NCBI GenBank assembly: GCA_963576565.1
Contig: OY755044.1
Coordinates: forward strand, 96,648,495 to 96,712,494
Direction of reading: 5' to 3'
Length of the DNA stretch: 64,000 nt
From: Aspidapion aeneum
Lineage: Eukaryota > Arthropoda > Insecta > Coleoptera > Brentidae
Below the pieces are notes generated by a model that saw only the letters and a list, made by a program, of their open reading frames with translations, was not told where the DNA came from and did not search any database. This document shows positions 50,201-52,841 of the stretch, one piece after another. How positions within the stretch are numbered: position 1 is the first letter of the stretch; each line of letters begins with the position of its first letter. The position numbers and the translations under genes were made by a program.

Positions 50201-52424
50201 TTCCTACGATGGAAAATTTTTTGGAAAAATATAGAAATGTCTTGCACCCAAATCATTATATCTGCTTGGGAATCAAAATATCTTTGGGACAGCTTTATGG
50301 TAGAATAGAGGGATATCTGATCTACGAGCTCAGTGAAAAACAACTAAGAATAAAAAGAGACATTTGCAGGGAGGTGTTGGCGGTTTTTGATGTCGTTGAG
50401 CCAGGATACACTCGAATTAGAGGTTAATTTACAAATTAAGAAATTTAATTCATACCTTATCTATTTTCCGTAGTATTATAGTTTTTGCAAAGTCAGTTGA
50501 AGAAAGATAAAAGCCGAAGATAAAAGTGACATGGGCGGCGGTAGATATACTCATGAAAATTATTTCATTTAATTATGGAGGTTCGGTTCGGATCAATAAA
50601 CTAAAGAAATAAAAATAGATAATAAAACTTTCTATTCCTACACCTAGAGAAACGACACTGATTTATTTTCTAACTTTGCATACTGCCGACTAAAGGGGTC
50701 CCGAAACAAACACCTGAAAGCAATTAAAAGCGCATCTCAAAAAAATCTGCCAATCAGGTGCCGTCCATCCACCTGGCCTCGGTTGGTCGGAAAACAAATA
50801 CTTTATATACTAACCGCAAAGAGCCGCGCCTTTTCCCTGTCGGTAGAGTTGAAATTATACCAGGAAGATTTTATATGAATTTGGATAACTTTTGAAGGGC
50901 AGAATGAAGCAAAATTTAATGAAATCGATAGAACCCCGTATTGGGAGTTATTCAAGTGACTTTGCAAAAACTACACCAAATGAATAAGTTAGCAGAAGCA
51001 CCGACCGAGAGTATTTACAGGCTCGAGCGTTTAATTTGACGCCCCGAAGCGCTCGGCAGCCCTTTTTTTTAATGGGTTGTATTGACGAGCATGCATGAGA
51101 GAGACAGAACAAGAAGGCATCATGTTGCTTGCTGTTCGCGTCCCTTGCACATCAATATTGCTTGGTTAAAATTAAATTCTATAGTGAATGATAGATTCTG
51201 CAAACTAGCAAATTTGTAGAAAATTGAGTTTAGCTAACAAAGGTTTAGTTTTTCCAAAAAGCAGTAAATGTTTTATCGAATATTTATAACAATAAAAGTA
51301 AATTGGTTCTTTTTTAGGTTAAATTTCGGCGCAAAATTTAAAATAATTTAAGATTAACTTTTCCCAGCGAGTAAGTGGTAAAACAATACCAATTTTTGCA
51401 CGCACCCAGGTATATGCAGGGGCGGATCAAGGAACTTTATTTGTTGGGGGAAATATTGGAATAAATTAGAAGAAAGTCCTTATATTTTACAGTGAGGAGG
51501 GTTATCGGAAATAAGGACAACGTCAGAGATTTAACCCTCTTTATTTTCTGGCGACACGCGACTTTCCGACGGTTGTTTTCCGTCTTTTTCAAGCCTTTTT
51601 CAACATTTTTATAATCAGAACGAAAAGGCGGATTTAAAAATGAAATAATATACAGGATGTGCCATTTAATATAAGAAAGTTAACCAAATTTTGACATATA
51701 GAATGATATTTGGCAATATCTGTTATACCGGTTGAAAAGCTTTTGATAAGCTATACAACTTTTGTATATTAACTTTTTTTTTAAATTGATATTAAAGGCA
51801 CTAACTGGGGGTTCAGAATATAGTGAACCAATCTGTACCTTTTCTGGCTATCCCTGCATGGACTAGGAAGATAAAAAGGCAGTTCATTAATTAGGAATTT
51901 TTTTTTGTAGGTATCACACTTTACGAAATTCATGCTCCGATGATGATTTTGCTAAACAGAAATATGGAATCAAAAAACAATAACATGTCCAAAGCTCAAG
52001 TTAAAGCAGCTCTCAAAGAGGTCGTTCAGTATTTGTCGGAAGCCAAAATTATTTTAGGTAAAGTTAGAAAGCTAATTAGATAACCTCTAGATGCACCGTT
52101 ATTCCCTTTGTTGTTTTGTGTGTAAGCAAAAGAGACTTAATCGCGATTAAGTGACTAATACAAGAATTGTACTTATGGTCTATCCAGGGGTAAATCAGTC
52201 TTAATAAATTGAAAGAAATATTGCAAGAAAATAATCAACATCAAGAGCTTTGATACGTTCTTTTGGCAGAGAGTCTTAAGCAGACAGTATTCTTAATTAT
52301 TTAAAATAATATTTTTTTAGGTTACGAACCAGAATCATCATCTGAGGGTATTATGGGGAAAGCAGCCAAAGAAGCCCTTTGTCAAATCAAAGAATGGGAA
52401 AAAATTGTTGGCAAAATTAGATGA
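13466..52424 (+). CDS. SmydA-8: SET and MYND domain protein, SmydA-8-like (ten coding exons)
   Basis: Joining 13466-13489, 16623-16747, 30782-30922, 35334-35497, 38596-38801, 41500-41691, 45267-45511, 50163-50422, 51911-52057 and 52321-52424 gives 1608 nt: 535 residues and a TGA. Every junction has GT/AG ends and compatible phase, with no internal stop. Domains: basic N-terminus (1-8), N-terminal SET half (about 42-80), complete MYND finger with eight Cys/His ligands (C82, C85, C98, C101, C106, C110, H119, C124), linker, SET core with SHDCVPN (243-249) and SYAY (around 279), post-SET C301, C303, C306, then a helical C-terminal domain. SET proteins of this family are putative lysine methyltransferases; the usual NHSC motif reads SHDC here, as I recall for arthropod SmydA members, so activity is uncertain. 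The length fits the family. Intact phase across 39 kb of transposon-filled introns argues for a functional gene. The first exon is the least certain part. Confidence 0.9.
13805..14790 (+). pseudogene. RTE-like LINE, 3' half (RT and C-terminus), broken
   Basis: Frame 13810-14151 has LITKGLRQGCCISSTLF and TLQFADDQVIVAND, the RT palm with catalytic FADD. Frame 14261-14605 has GVTFDKTGTDCKELEKRI, NIYETMVKSTLLYGIE and RTDHIRNEIIKERMG. After a stop at 14604 the frame continues with YGHVQRMNDERLRKQV and RKKKGRPKLEW, the usual tail of this LINE group. Several frame breaks make it dead. It lies in sense orientation in intron 1. The fragment at 38470-38537 is a second, inverted piece of the same family. 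Confidence 0.85.
14800..15383. other. Intron 1 AT-rich filler, no gene seen
   Basis: Low-complexity intron sequence without recognisable features. Confidence 0.4.
15384..16436. mobile_element. Foldback element, about 1.05 kb, arms about 0.4 kb
   Basis: CAGCCCTCATAGCTGGCTTT at 15384 is mirrored by AAAGCCAGCTATGAGGGCTG ending at 16436. Inward, GGAAAAATGTCCGGAAGA pairs with CTTCCGGACATTTTTCC. A nested inner pair flanks the centre at about 15815 and 15945 (TGACGTAACGGAGTATG and CATACTCCGATACGTCA). No coding potential. It would form a very large hairpin in intron 1. Confidence 0.8.
16437..16570. repeat. Partial inverted copy of the preceding element's centre
   Basis: ACTGACGCATGCGCAGTAA, CGAAAAAGGAACATTAAG and TACTGGCTTCAAGCAT repeat, in inverse orientation, the central section at about 15845-15925. 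This indicates an incomplete duplication or gene-conversion product of the foldback element. Confidence 0.6.
16623..16747 (+). CDS. SmydA-8: SmydA-8-like exon 2
   Basis: Acceptor TTTTCTTTTAG at 16612-16622 and donor GTAAGT at 16748 bound 41 codons plus two bases. The peptide begins KSDVRGRSQSVASYSGN and ends EIRVSKVMG with a split Arg codon. It contains a Ser-rich and acidic leader followed by the first strand of the SET domain (YEIRVSKVMGRYLVA across the junction). A G/C-tract MITE starts 54 bp after the exon end. Confidence 0.85.
16801..17048. mobile_element. 248-bp MITE with perfect 8-bp TSD and G/C tracts
   Basis: It begins CAGTGGCGTAG and ends CTACGCCGCTG, imperfect TIRs flanked by a perfect 8-bp direct repeat ATGGCTAG (16793-16800 and 17049-17056), a hAT-type target duplication. 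The interior has a run of G at 16817-16826 with GCGCGGGGGG and a matching C tract at 16846-16856. It starts 54 bp after exon 2. Related elements: 35552-35748, 26505-26690 and 56095-56292. Confidence 0.85.
17160..17450 (+). repeat. Dispersed repeat, family A, second copy
   Basis: CACGATAGCTCCTAAACCGC, TGTTCGACACTGTAACGAG, GATTAGGTTTTGGT and AACGGAGCATCGCATCAATA match the copies near 2640, 20.2-21.5 and 43.3 kb. There is no heptamer satellite in this copy. Confidence 0.65.
17490..17760 (-). repeat. Hammerhead-bearing repeat, copy 1
   Basis: Shares AACCAAGGAAACTAAGTCCA-type sequence, GTATAAAAGGCAACTTC and the hammerhead motif with 58367-58700. A short fragment at 18170-18230 repeats its GTCCATGGCGGGACGAAAAC end. 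Penelope-like elements are known to carry hammerheads in their long terminal regions, so this may be a terminal piece of such an element. No protein is present. Confidence 0.7.
17675..17726 (-). ncRNA. Hammerhead ribozyme-like motif, copy 1
   Basis: On the minus strand: stem I AGCCACG pairs with CGTGGTT (7 pairs, one wobble); core CTGA-GGA; stem II from GGAAA against TTTTC with a mismatched closing pair; core GAA; stem III ACACC with GGTGT (five perfect pairs, no loop); cleavage-site C then stem I. Core positions C3, U4, G5, A6, G8, A9, G12, A13, A14 and C17 are all canonical. Loop-less stem III is typical of retroelement hammerheads that act as dimers. The weak stem II makes self-cleavage uncertain. 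Confidence 0.7.
17830..18480. other. Intron 2 AT-rich filler, no gene seen
   Basis: AT-rich sequence. The only feature is the short GTCCATGGCGGGACGAAAAC fragment of the hammerhead-bearing repeat near 18180-18230. Confidence 0.45.
18617..18872. mobile_element. MITE, 256 bp, in the AATAGCGA satellite
   Basis: CTGCCGTCCTAAGGAAGACC at the left is mirrored by GGTCTTACTAAGGACGGCAG at the right. The flank AATA on both sides may be a 4-bp duplication, but the host satellite itself contains AATA. No ORF. Confidence 0.7.
19077..19330. repeat. CCGAA/TTCGG palindrome, copy 1
   Basis: The left arm has tandem AACCG units after an AGGGTGTAAA spacer. The right arm is GGTTCGGTTCGG-like, ending TGACCCACACCCT. 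The left part contains two starts, TGACTTCTTTACGGG and TGACTTTTTTCCCGGGATCC. The same design occurs at 33505-33705 and 54330-54700. Confidence 0.8.
19745..19990. repeat. Half copy of the GCCGCGGGGACAATT element
   Basis: ACAATTCGCCGCGG occurs twice, with variants, at 19758-19815. It is followed by TTTGGTGGTTAGTATACAAT and CCAGCATTTTTT, which match the left arm of the foldback element at 46722-47518. Only one arm is present here. Confidence 0.65.
20429..21434 (+). repeat. Heptamer satellite (AATTTTT)n then (CATTTTT)n
   Basis: About 128 near-perfect copies of the 7-bp unit AATTTTT run from 20429 to about 21330. The array then switches to about 15 copies of CATTTTT, ending near 21434. The unit length stays 7 across the switch and the variant differs by one base. 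It sits between two halves of a family A repeat (GCTCCCACGAAGTTTTT on the left, TGTTCGACACTGTAAC on the right). Confidence 0.97.
21480..22070 (+). repeat. Dispersed repeat, family D
   Basis: TTTTATGGTATTACAGATTT, CATAACTCAAAAACCATTCG and ACTTAGAGATGTCTCATTTTA have counterparts in the same orientation at about 26390-27400. Neither copy has a coding frame. Confidence 0.6.
22790..24530. other. Intron 2 mixed repeat debris
   Basis: A family A fragment lies at 23155-23225 (TTGAAAACAGTTTTTTGTAA). Other parts are AT-rich. No ORF of interest and no clear element ends were found. Confidence 0.45.
24531..25325 (+). pseudogene. Jockey-like LINE, 5'-truncated RT C-terminus and tail
   Basis: Two frames in sequence read KWRIKLNENKSIHVAFTNKN, NQAKYLGITLDAKLRWKAHV, then, after a frameshift near 24735, MNWLIGRKSNLTIHNKLLLY, LKPVWTYGIQLWGCAKESN, FVNAPWYVRNSDLHRDLKI. 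This is the end of a Jockey-clade ORF2 (YLGI-x-LD, WTYGIQLWG, NAPWYV, HRDL). The terminus is A-rich at 25311-25325. AAAAAATGGCCACC before it and AAAAAATGGCACC after it could be the target duplication with one base lost. It lies in sense orientation in intron 2. Confidence 0.9.
25367..25410 (-). repeat. Fragment of the AAATACTCTGCCAATATATG element
   Basis: In reverse complement it matches the start of the element at 38815 (ACTCTGCCAATATATGGGC then CTAAGCTCACAC). Confidence 0.6.
25577..26198. mobile_element. Foldback MITE, about 620 bp
   Basis: CCTTTTAAACAGTGTTTCAC at the left faces a TTGTGATACACCATTTAAAAGG-type right end. Inside, GGCACTCCAGGGGC pairs with GCCCCTGGAGTGTC. The interior includes AGGGAACATTGTC and GTGTTCCCCGTTAAC as another inverted pair. 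Confidence 0.7.
26390..27390 (+). repeat. Dispersed repeat, family D, second copy
   Basis: Related to 21480-22070 (TTTTATGTCATAACAGATTT, CATAACTCGAGAACCGTTCG, GATATCTCATTTTAAAGGA). The G-tract MITE at 26505-26690 is inserted near its start. No coding frame. Confidence 0.6.
26505..26690. mobile_element. G/C-tract MITE with 8-bp TSD, 186 bp
   Basis: It begins CATGGGCGCACCCAGG and ends CCTGGGTGCGCCAT. Flanks are TAAAATAC (26497-26504) and TGAAATAC (26691-26698), 7 of 8 matching. Tracts of G near the left and C near the right form a hairpin. Design parallels the 16801-17048 element. Confidence 0.75.
27390..28095. mobile_element. Foldback element, family X, full copy
   Basis: The left arm (CAAACAAGTTTCATGGCTAA, CGTGGGTAGCTTGAAAGCTT, GGGGGTCCAAGATCTAATGG, CTTATGGGACTCCTCAGAAC) is mirrored by the right arm ending TTAAATTCACTGGTACTAAA. 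GCGCCATCTACCGAGATACG and the TTCTCTCGTATCTCGGTAGA-type reverse found in other copies mark the inner part. Other copies: 33090-33510, 49005-50130 and 55255-55610. Confidence 0.75.
28722..28979 (+). CDS. Small zinc-finger-like frame inside the foldback transposon
   Basis: An 85-codon frame from ATG 28722 reads KIRRFCAVKMPVTCKLCDKL then FSAQFNLNKHCHRGSTVCLC. The CKLC-x12-H-x-H pattern with F and L at classic spacing resembles a C2H2 finger with an unusual final His spacing. An inner ATG (MPVTCKLC) at about 28755 is equally likely as a start. The rest is basic. It is probably a truncated DNA-binding protein of the transposon, not a host gene. Expression is unknown. Confidence 0.35.
   Translation: MMKIRRFCAVKMPVTCKLCDKLFSAQFNLNKHCHRGSTVCLCYDKHFLRFSAFKFVNTPMAKQNKREMQYRRNTAYTSKNINRST
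29083..29894. mobile_element. MITE, 812 bp, TIR CAGGGTGTCCCAAATTC, TA TSD
   Basis: CAGGGTGTCCCAAATTCGTT at 29083 faces TTGAATTTGGGACACCCTG ending at 29894. TA flanks both sides. Inner pairs such as GGGTATTTCTAGGGG and CCCCTCTAGAAATACCC extend the TIR to over 100 bp. A tiny CAGGGTGTT...CACACCCTG piece (29039-29080) lies immediately to its left. Confidence 0.8.
30278..30377. mobile_element. End fragment of a GTTCGAGTTAGAGAGG-type MITE
   Basis: Three copies of a GGTTCGAGTTA(T/G)AGAGG-like word end in TTCGACTG followed by TA. This is the familiar terminus of pogo-like short elements. The opposite TIR is not seen. Confidence 0.55.
30385..30720 (-). repeat. Dispersed repeat, family C, inverted copy
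   Basis: Reverse complement of 12590-12780 (ATTTACAATTCATTTAGCTT, TAGATTTTCTACGGACGC, ACCTTCCATTGAGTGAAGGT). The second half (30590-30720) repeats the AAGAATTTTTGAAATCGCTG module. It lies just upstream of exon 3. Confidence 0.65.
30727..30750. repeat. Perfect 24-bp palindrome upstream of exon 3
   Basis: CATCGAAGAAAT followed directly by ATTTCTTCGATG, ending 31 bases before the exon 3 acceptor boundary. It would fold into a 12-bp stem in the branch-point region. Confidence 0.9.
30782..30922 (+). CDS. SmydA-8: SmydA-8-like exon 3 (N-SET and first MYND ligands)
   Basis: Acceptor AATTTTTTTAG ends at 30781 and donor GTATGT starts at 30923. The peptide YLVAKKNIKPGEIIITEEPL is the typical N-terminal SET block of SMYD proteins (basic, then PGE and an EEPL-type turn). 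It is followed by CLGC, the first zinc pair of the MYND finger. The 14 kb intron before this exon is entirely repeats. A perfect 24-bp palindrome lies 32 bp upstream of the acceptor. Confidence 0.9.
30923..31290. other. Intron 3 sequence, no gene seen
   Basis: Unassigned sequence between exon 3 and the foldback cluster. GATTGACATTCATT-like words are the only local repetition noticed. Confidence 0.4.
31300..32340. mobile_element. Foldback cluster, GTGGCTGCCAGTACTTTCCG arms
   Basis: CGGAAAGTACTGGCAGCCAC occurs in direct orientation at about 31336 and 31443. Its reverse complement occurs at about 31550, 32237 and 32289, each next to a CTCTCCAAATGTAAAC-type word. Five copies of one arm in two orientations point to repeated insertions or an unequal exchange. 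No coding frame. Confidence 0.7.
32365..32429 (-). repeat. tRNA-like SINE promoter fragment
   Basis: The minus strand reads TTGGTTCAGTGGGCGTGGG, then a 30-base middle, then GTGTGGTTCGATTCCCATAC. The GGTTCGATTCC box matches a pol III B box and TGGTTCAGTGGG resembles an A box at roughly the right spacing. I cannot fold a complete cloverleaf, so I call it a tRNA-derived SINE fragment. Confidence 0.4.
33090..33510. mobile_element. Family X, right half copy
   Basis: CTCTCGTATCTCGGTAGATG, GAGTCCCATAAGGACGAAAC, TTGGACCCCCGTGAGGTTAA and CACGGGTATGAAATTTCACG match the right arms at 27.9, 50.0 and 55.5 kb, almost identically at 55255-55610. Confidence 0.75.
33505..33705. repeat. CCGAA/TTCGG palindrome, copy 2
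   Basis: Outer words TTCCCTGACTTCTTTCGCGG and CAAAAGAAGCCAGGGAAG frame GGATCCTAGCGGGTGTGAAA with its mirror CACACCCACTAGGATCC. Inside, tandem AACCG units face tandem TTCGG units. Confidence 0.85.
34319..34372. mobile_element. Solo end of the TAGAGGTGTTGA hAT-like family
   Basis: TAGAGGTGTTGATTTTC at 34319 equals the left end at 6732. It is followed by ACTTTAAATTGATGGAGTAA. No matching right end was found nearby. Confidence 0.5.
34373..35000. other. Intron 3 sequence, no gene supported
   Basis: Contains open frames of up to 102 codons with no recognisable motif and no splice or start evidence. A GC-richer patch lies at 34750-34930. Confidence 0.35.
35005..35135 (-). pseudogene. Penelope-like element 3' end, inverted
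   Basis: In reverse complement it reads GTTTACACTTGATAACGGTT, ACTTACTAACCGAAAC and AAATAAATAAAGAAAATGG, matching 2525-2605. ACGACCAGTTTCGGTTAGTA is tandemly duplicated (about 35055 and 35078). It ends about 200 bp upstream of exon 4. Confidence 0.7.
35334..35497 (+). CDS. SmydA-8: SmydA-8-like exon 4 (MYND finger)
   Basis: Acceptor TATTATTTTAG ends at 35333 and donor GTGAGT starts at 35498. The peptide opens CEKCKWPLCSATC and continues GHTNIEC, completing the MYND cross-brace: C-x2-C, C-x3-C, H-x4-C. It then runs into the acidic KDIDSIRVNLHAI segment that precedes the SET core in SMYD proteins. The KWPLCS spacing is characteristic of MYND, which makes this one of the most diagnostic exons. 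Confidence 0.93.
35552..35748. mobile_element. G/C-tract MITE, 197 bp, 8-bp TSD
   Basis: It begins CAGTGGCGTATATAGG and ends CCATATATACGCCAGTG. Flanks are CTCTTACA (35544-35551) and CCCTTACA (35749-35756). A G run lies at both sides of the loop (about 35599-35610 and 35698-35712). It starts 55 bp after exon 4. Confidence 0.8.
36616..36738. mobile_element. TTAA-flanked MITE, 115 bp
   Basis: Between TTAA at 36616-36619 and TTAA at 36735-36738, the arms GCGGCCCTCACACGATCA and its mirror TGATCGTGTGAGGGACGC continue inward through TATTACTGACAGTATTTTT for about 45 bp. TTAA ends suggest piggyBac-type mobilisation. It interrupts the Crypton-like remnant. Confidence 0.8.
37080..38050. repeat. Large inverted duplication of the Crypton-like 5' end
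   Basis: About 320 bp at 37080-37398 (minus-sense) are mirrored at 37402-37720: CTTTGACCCCTTCAGCTGCG against CGCAGCTGAAGGGGTCAAAG. A third partial copy follows in plus-sense at 37717-37930 and a short fourth in minus-sense up to 38050. The axis near 37400 has ACTAGTGCGGAAAA on both sides. Arms look highly similar. Confidence 0.85.
38152..38262 (-). pseudogene. BEL/Pao retrotransposon integrase-tail fragment
   Basis: The minus strand reads VLQVDENLTRNSGPLGIVTK then VYPGDDGRVRVRR, the C-terminal domain that follows the Pao integrase (PLG-x-V-x-x-VYPG-x-DG-x-VR). About 35 residues remain. Confidence 0.65.
38290..38470 (+). pseudogene. LINE 3' end with TAGA tail
   Basis: The plus strand reads PQMRWADDLKKYEGTRWMN then DGDEWKILEDAYVQRWIEEG and a stop. 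It is followed by TAGATAGATAGA, the simple-repeat tail of this LINE type. The motif order (RW-x-DD, W-x-x-LE-A-YVQ-W) is typical of RTE-like C-termini. Confidence 0.7.
38470..38537 (-). pseudogene. RTE-like RT fragment (FADD motif)
   Basis: The minus strand reads GIQLNDRFTIYILQFADDQV, near identical to the RT at 13.8-14.1 kb. Only 22 residues of the palm remain, 58 bp upstream of exon 5. Confidence 0.7.
38596..38801 (+). CDS. SmydA-8: SmydA-8-like exon 5 (linker, middle SET)
   Basis: Acceptor CTTCTTTTAG ends at 38595 and donor GTAAGG starts at 38802. The peptide reads PLRCLLLKTTDPSSYSILMD, then MESHNVIRKN, NLNQVRVVNKIIKEWKL and EFTEDEIHTICGILE. PLRCLLLK and EIHTICGILE are recognisable SMYD segments. 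A second AG at 38627-38628 would also keep frame but would delete the conserved PLR block, so the upstream acceptor is preferred. Retroelement debris ends 58 bp upstream and another repeat begins about 13 bp downstream. Confidence 0.9.
38815..39555. mobile_element. Element with paired hairpins, 120-bp tandem and CAGA array
   Basis: After AAATACTCTGCCAATATATG come two similar hairpins, AGCTCACACTAGGTACTATAG (38848) and TAGCTCACACTACTATAGTA (39510), each mirrored by GTGTGAGCT. Between them a ~120-bp unit (ACCTTTCGTTTGATATCACA, ACTCTAATTTTTGAAAT, CTACCCCCACCC) is repeated 2.7 times at 38930-39240, then a (CAGA)n run at 39369-39408. It starts about 14 bp after exon 5. Confidence 0.6.
39369..39408 (+). 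repeat. (CAGA)n microsatellite
   Basis: About ten perfect tetranucleotide copies within the preceding element. Confidence 0.95.
39560..40960. other. Intron 5 sequence with GCAAGTGC motif array
   Basis: At 40032, 40078, 40132, 40164 and 40217 a (G/A)CAAGTGC word recurs, each followed within 20 bp by TCTGGT. The rest is AT-rich with no recognisable gene. It may be part of a retroelement terminal repeat, but no boundaries were found. Confidence 0.45.
40961..41388. mobile_element. pogo-like MITE, 428 bp, TA TSD
   Basis: CAGTGAAACCTCTCC at 40961 faces GGAGGTTTCACTG ending at 41388, with TA on both sides. The inside has several GCGGACA words and a (TA)n run at 41239-41277. The TIR is of the pogo/Tigger kind. 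It ends 111 bp before exon 6. Confidence 0.8.
41239..41277. repeat. (TA)n microsatellite
   Basis: About 19 alternating TA units inside the pogo-like MITE. Confidence 0.95.
41500..41691 (+). CDS. SmydA-8: SmydA-8-like exon 6 (SET core)
   Basis: Acceptor TTGATTTAAG ends at 41499 and donor GTAAGT starts at 41692, both phase 0, giving exactly 64 codons. The peptide has VNAFEIGQG, GLYPTSFLLSHDCVPNTNH, then TIRASTSISTGNAITLSYAY. This covers the cofactor-binding SHDCVPN block and the Tyr near the lysine channel. The canonical Asn of NHSC is replaced by Ser. The TIR end of a pogo-like MITE is 111 bp upstream. Confidence 0.93.
41692..42476. other. Intron 6 sequence with family C fragment
   Basis: 42195-42345 resembles the family C repeat (ATAGAGCGATTTCAAAAATT, CTTTCTGCATACGCTTTCAG). 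The rest is unassigned. Confidence 0.45.
42477..43327. mobile_element. Foldback element, 850 bp, axis near 42900
   Basis: Outer words CCTACCTTTAACCCCTCGTA and TACGAGGGTTTAAAGGTGGG face each other. Inner pairs include GAACTTCATTTTCTTTTAAA with its mirror and ACAATTTGATGTTTATGATC with GATCATAAACATCAAATTGT. Nearly all of it is inverted repeat, so it would form one long hairpin. No coding frame. Confidence 0.85.
43340..43640 (-). repeat. Dispersed repeat, family A, fourth copy
   Basis: GTGTGCGACACTTTTACGAG, CATTAATGCTAATGACAG, AACGGAGCATCGTATCAATA and GCTAGGAAGGTATCAGATCC match the other copies. Here the region corresponding to the heptamer satellite is a short non-repetitive AT stretch. Confidence 0.65.
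43781..44669. mobile_element. TIR element, CCCACATAGCACAA ends, about 890 bp
   Basis: CCCACATAGCACAAAAATCAC at the left is mirrored by GTGATTGTGCTATGTGGG at the right. AACGTTATTTTTTATAACGTT is an inner palindrome. No transposase frame and no certain target duplication. Confidence 0.6.
44670..45213. other. Intron 6 sequence with GGGACAA(T)TT...GTTAC words
   Basis: GGACAATTTCTGTAACATC, GGGACAAATTGTGTTACAG and similar words recur at 44910-45110. No gene recognised. Confidence 0.4.
45214..45241. repeat. Perfect 28-bp palindrome upstream of exon 7
   Basis: GTGCGGTAAAGTAA followed directly by TTACTTTACCGCAC. It ends 25 bases before the exon 7 boundary and could form a 14-bp stem across the branch-point region. 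Confidence 0.92.
45267..45511 (+). CDS. SmydA-8: SmydA-8-like exon 7 (post-SET)
   Basis: Acceptor TTTTTTTTAG ends at 45266 and donor GTATGA starts at 45512. The peptide ATLKRREHLIENKFFECQCQ continues RCSDPSELGT, the SMYD post-SET signature with C301, C303 and C306, then LKCPKCSNGLVL and SSWSC, a Cys-rich continuation seen in insect SmydA proteins. The exon is tightly framed: a 28-bp palindrome ends 25 bp before it and a 456-bp MITE starts 14 bp after the donor. Confidence 0.93.
45526..45981. mobile_element. MITE, 456 bp, CAGGGTGTTTCAAATAAAAG, TA TSD
   Basis: CAGGGTGTTTCAAATAAAAG at 45526 faces TTTATTTGGGACACCTTG ending at 45981, with TA at both ends. The TIR is well over 100 bp and the two arms meet around 45730 (CGCCGCCATCTTGCAAAAAA and its mirror). 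It begins 14 bp after the exon 7 donor. Confidence 0.85.
46041..48618. mobile_element. Candidate 2.6 kb TIR element
   Basis: CACGGATCACCTAACAAACA near 46045 is the reverse complement of TGTTTGTTAGGTGATCCGTG near 48604. The interior holds a nested foldback (46722-47518) and AT-rich DNA with no transposase. The pairing could be two separate copies of a smaller element. Confidence 0.4.
46722..47518. mobile_element. Foldback with GCCGCGGGGACAATT satellite ends
   Basis: Left: AGGAGACAATTCGCCGCAGC, then about nine degenerate units with GCCGCGG, GCCGCAG and GGGACAATT. Right: GTGAATTGTCCCCGCGGCGA, GAATTGGCCGCGGC and AAATTGTCTCCT. The middle is itself inverted (AAATGGCGG against CCGCCATTTT, GCTGATTATTATTTTTAACT against its mirror). 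A half copy is at 19745-19990. No coding frame. Confidence 0.8.
48620..49000. other. Intron 7 sequence, no gene seen
   Basis: No recognisable element or gene. CCCTAGAGGTCG(T/C)TATG occurs twice (48672 and 48778). Confidence 0.4.
49005..50130. mobile_element. Foldback element, family X, copy interrupted by a MITE
   Basis: The left arm (GGGGGTCCAAGATCTAATGG, CGCAAGAAGAGCCATCTACC) and the inner mirror (CTCTCGTATCTCGGTAGATG) match family X. The right end (CGATTAGCCACGAAACTTGT, CGGGTACGAAATTCCACG) reaches 50130. A 278-bp MITE and flank separate the two parts of the right arm. It ends about 33 bp from exon 8. Confidence 0.7.
49609..49886. mobile_element. MITE, 278 bp, AGGGACTTATTGCAATAACG ends
   Basis: AGGGACTTATTGCAATAACG faces ATTGCAATAAGTCCCT. 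Next, GCCAGGCAGTAATTGTGCCG faces CGGCAGAATTACTGCCTGGC. The terminal inverted repeat is about 58 bp. AAT on both sides may be the target duplication. Confidence 0.85.
50163..50422 (+). CDS. SmydA-8: SmydA-8-like exon 8 (C-terminal helical domain)
   Basis: Acceptor TATATTTTTTAG ends at 50162 and donor GTTAAT starts at 50423, with a split Gly codon. The peptide includes MENFLEKYRNVLHPNHYICL, LGQLYGRIEGY and RDICREVLAVFDVVEPGYTR, the TPR-like helical region of SMYD C-termini (HPNHY and EPG-x-TR are characteristic). A foldback transposon ends about 33 bp before the acceptor. Confidence 0.9.
50423..51910. other. Intron 8 sequence, no element recognised
   Basis: This 1.5 kb intron is the only long one without an obvious transposon. 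It is mixed in composition, with a GC-richer part at 50690-51160. No ORF or RNA recognised. Confidence 0.4.
51911..52057 (+). CDS. SmydA-8: SmydA-8-like exon 9
   Basis: Acceptor TTTTTTGTAG ends at 51910 and donor GTAAAG starts at 52058. The peptide ITLYEIHAPMMILLNRN continues the EPG-TR-RG-LYELHAP block of SmydA C-termini, then a Lys-rich amphipathic helix AALKEVVQYLSEAKIIL. Phases 1 in and 1 out match exons 8 and 10. Confidence 0.9.
52321..52424 (+). CDS. SmydA-8: SmydA-8-like exon 10 (C-terminus and stop)
   Basis: Acceptor ATTTTTTTAG ends at 52320. The peptide YEPESSSEGIMGKAAKEALC continues QIKEWEKIVGKIR and ends at TGA 52422-52424. The small residues followed by a terminal amphipathic helix resemble the C-terminus of SmydA proteins. 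The intron before it is only 263 bp, the shortest in the gene. Confidence 0.88.
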
Positions 52425-52768
52425 GGCTTAAAAAAGGGCTAATATCGGTCCTTGGCTTAACCCTGCACGCCTATTTTTTTTAGAAATAGTTTAGACCAAG
52501 GAACGTCAAAAAATGGACATATATATTAAAAACAAAAGATGAGTTTTTATTATACCCAAAATATTTTTACAAATAAAAACAAAGAGTCATATGCGCAACT
52601 GGTCGTTATGAAATTCTTTGAGCCTTAAAGAGTACTTAGTTGAAGTTGAAGTTGAATTTATTACATAAAAACAATGAAGTTTCACAAGTCGTCAAAATTT
52701 TGTTACAGTTTAAAAATTTAGATGCTAAGTAAATGTAATGTACTACAATTGTATTTTTAAAATTTTGT

Positions 52769-52774
52769 AATAAA
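52769..52774 (+). promoter_or_regulatory. Candidate polyadenylation signal AATAAA
   Basis: An AATAAA hexamer lies 345 bp after the stop of the SmydA-8-like gene, before retroelement sequence begins near 52840. It is the best-placed polyA signal for that transcript, but such hexamers are frequent in this AT-rich DNA. Confidence 0.4.
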
Positions 52775-52841
52775 TCCTAATTTTAATTTAGTACATACAG
52801 TTAGGCACACTACACACACTCAATATTCTAAAAATCCAGAT

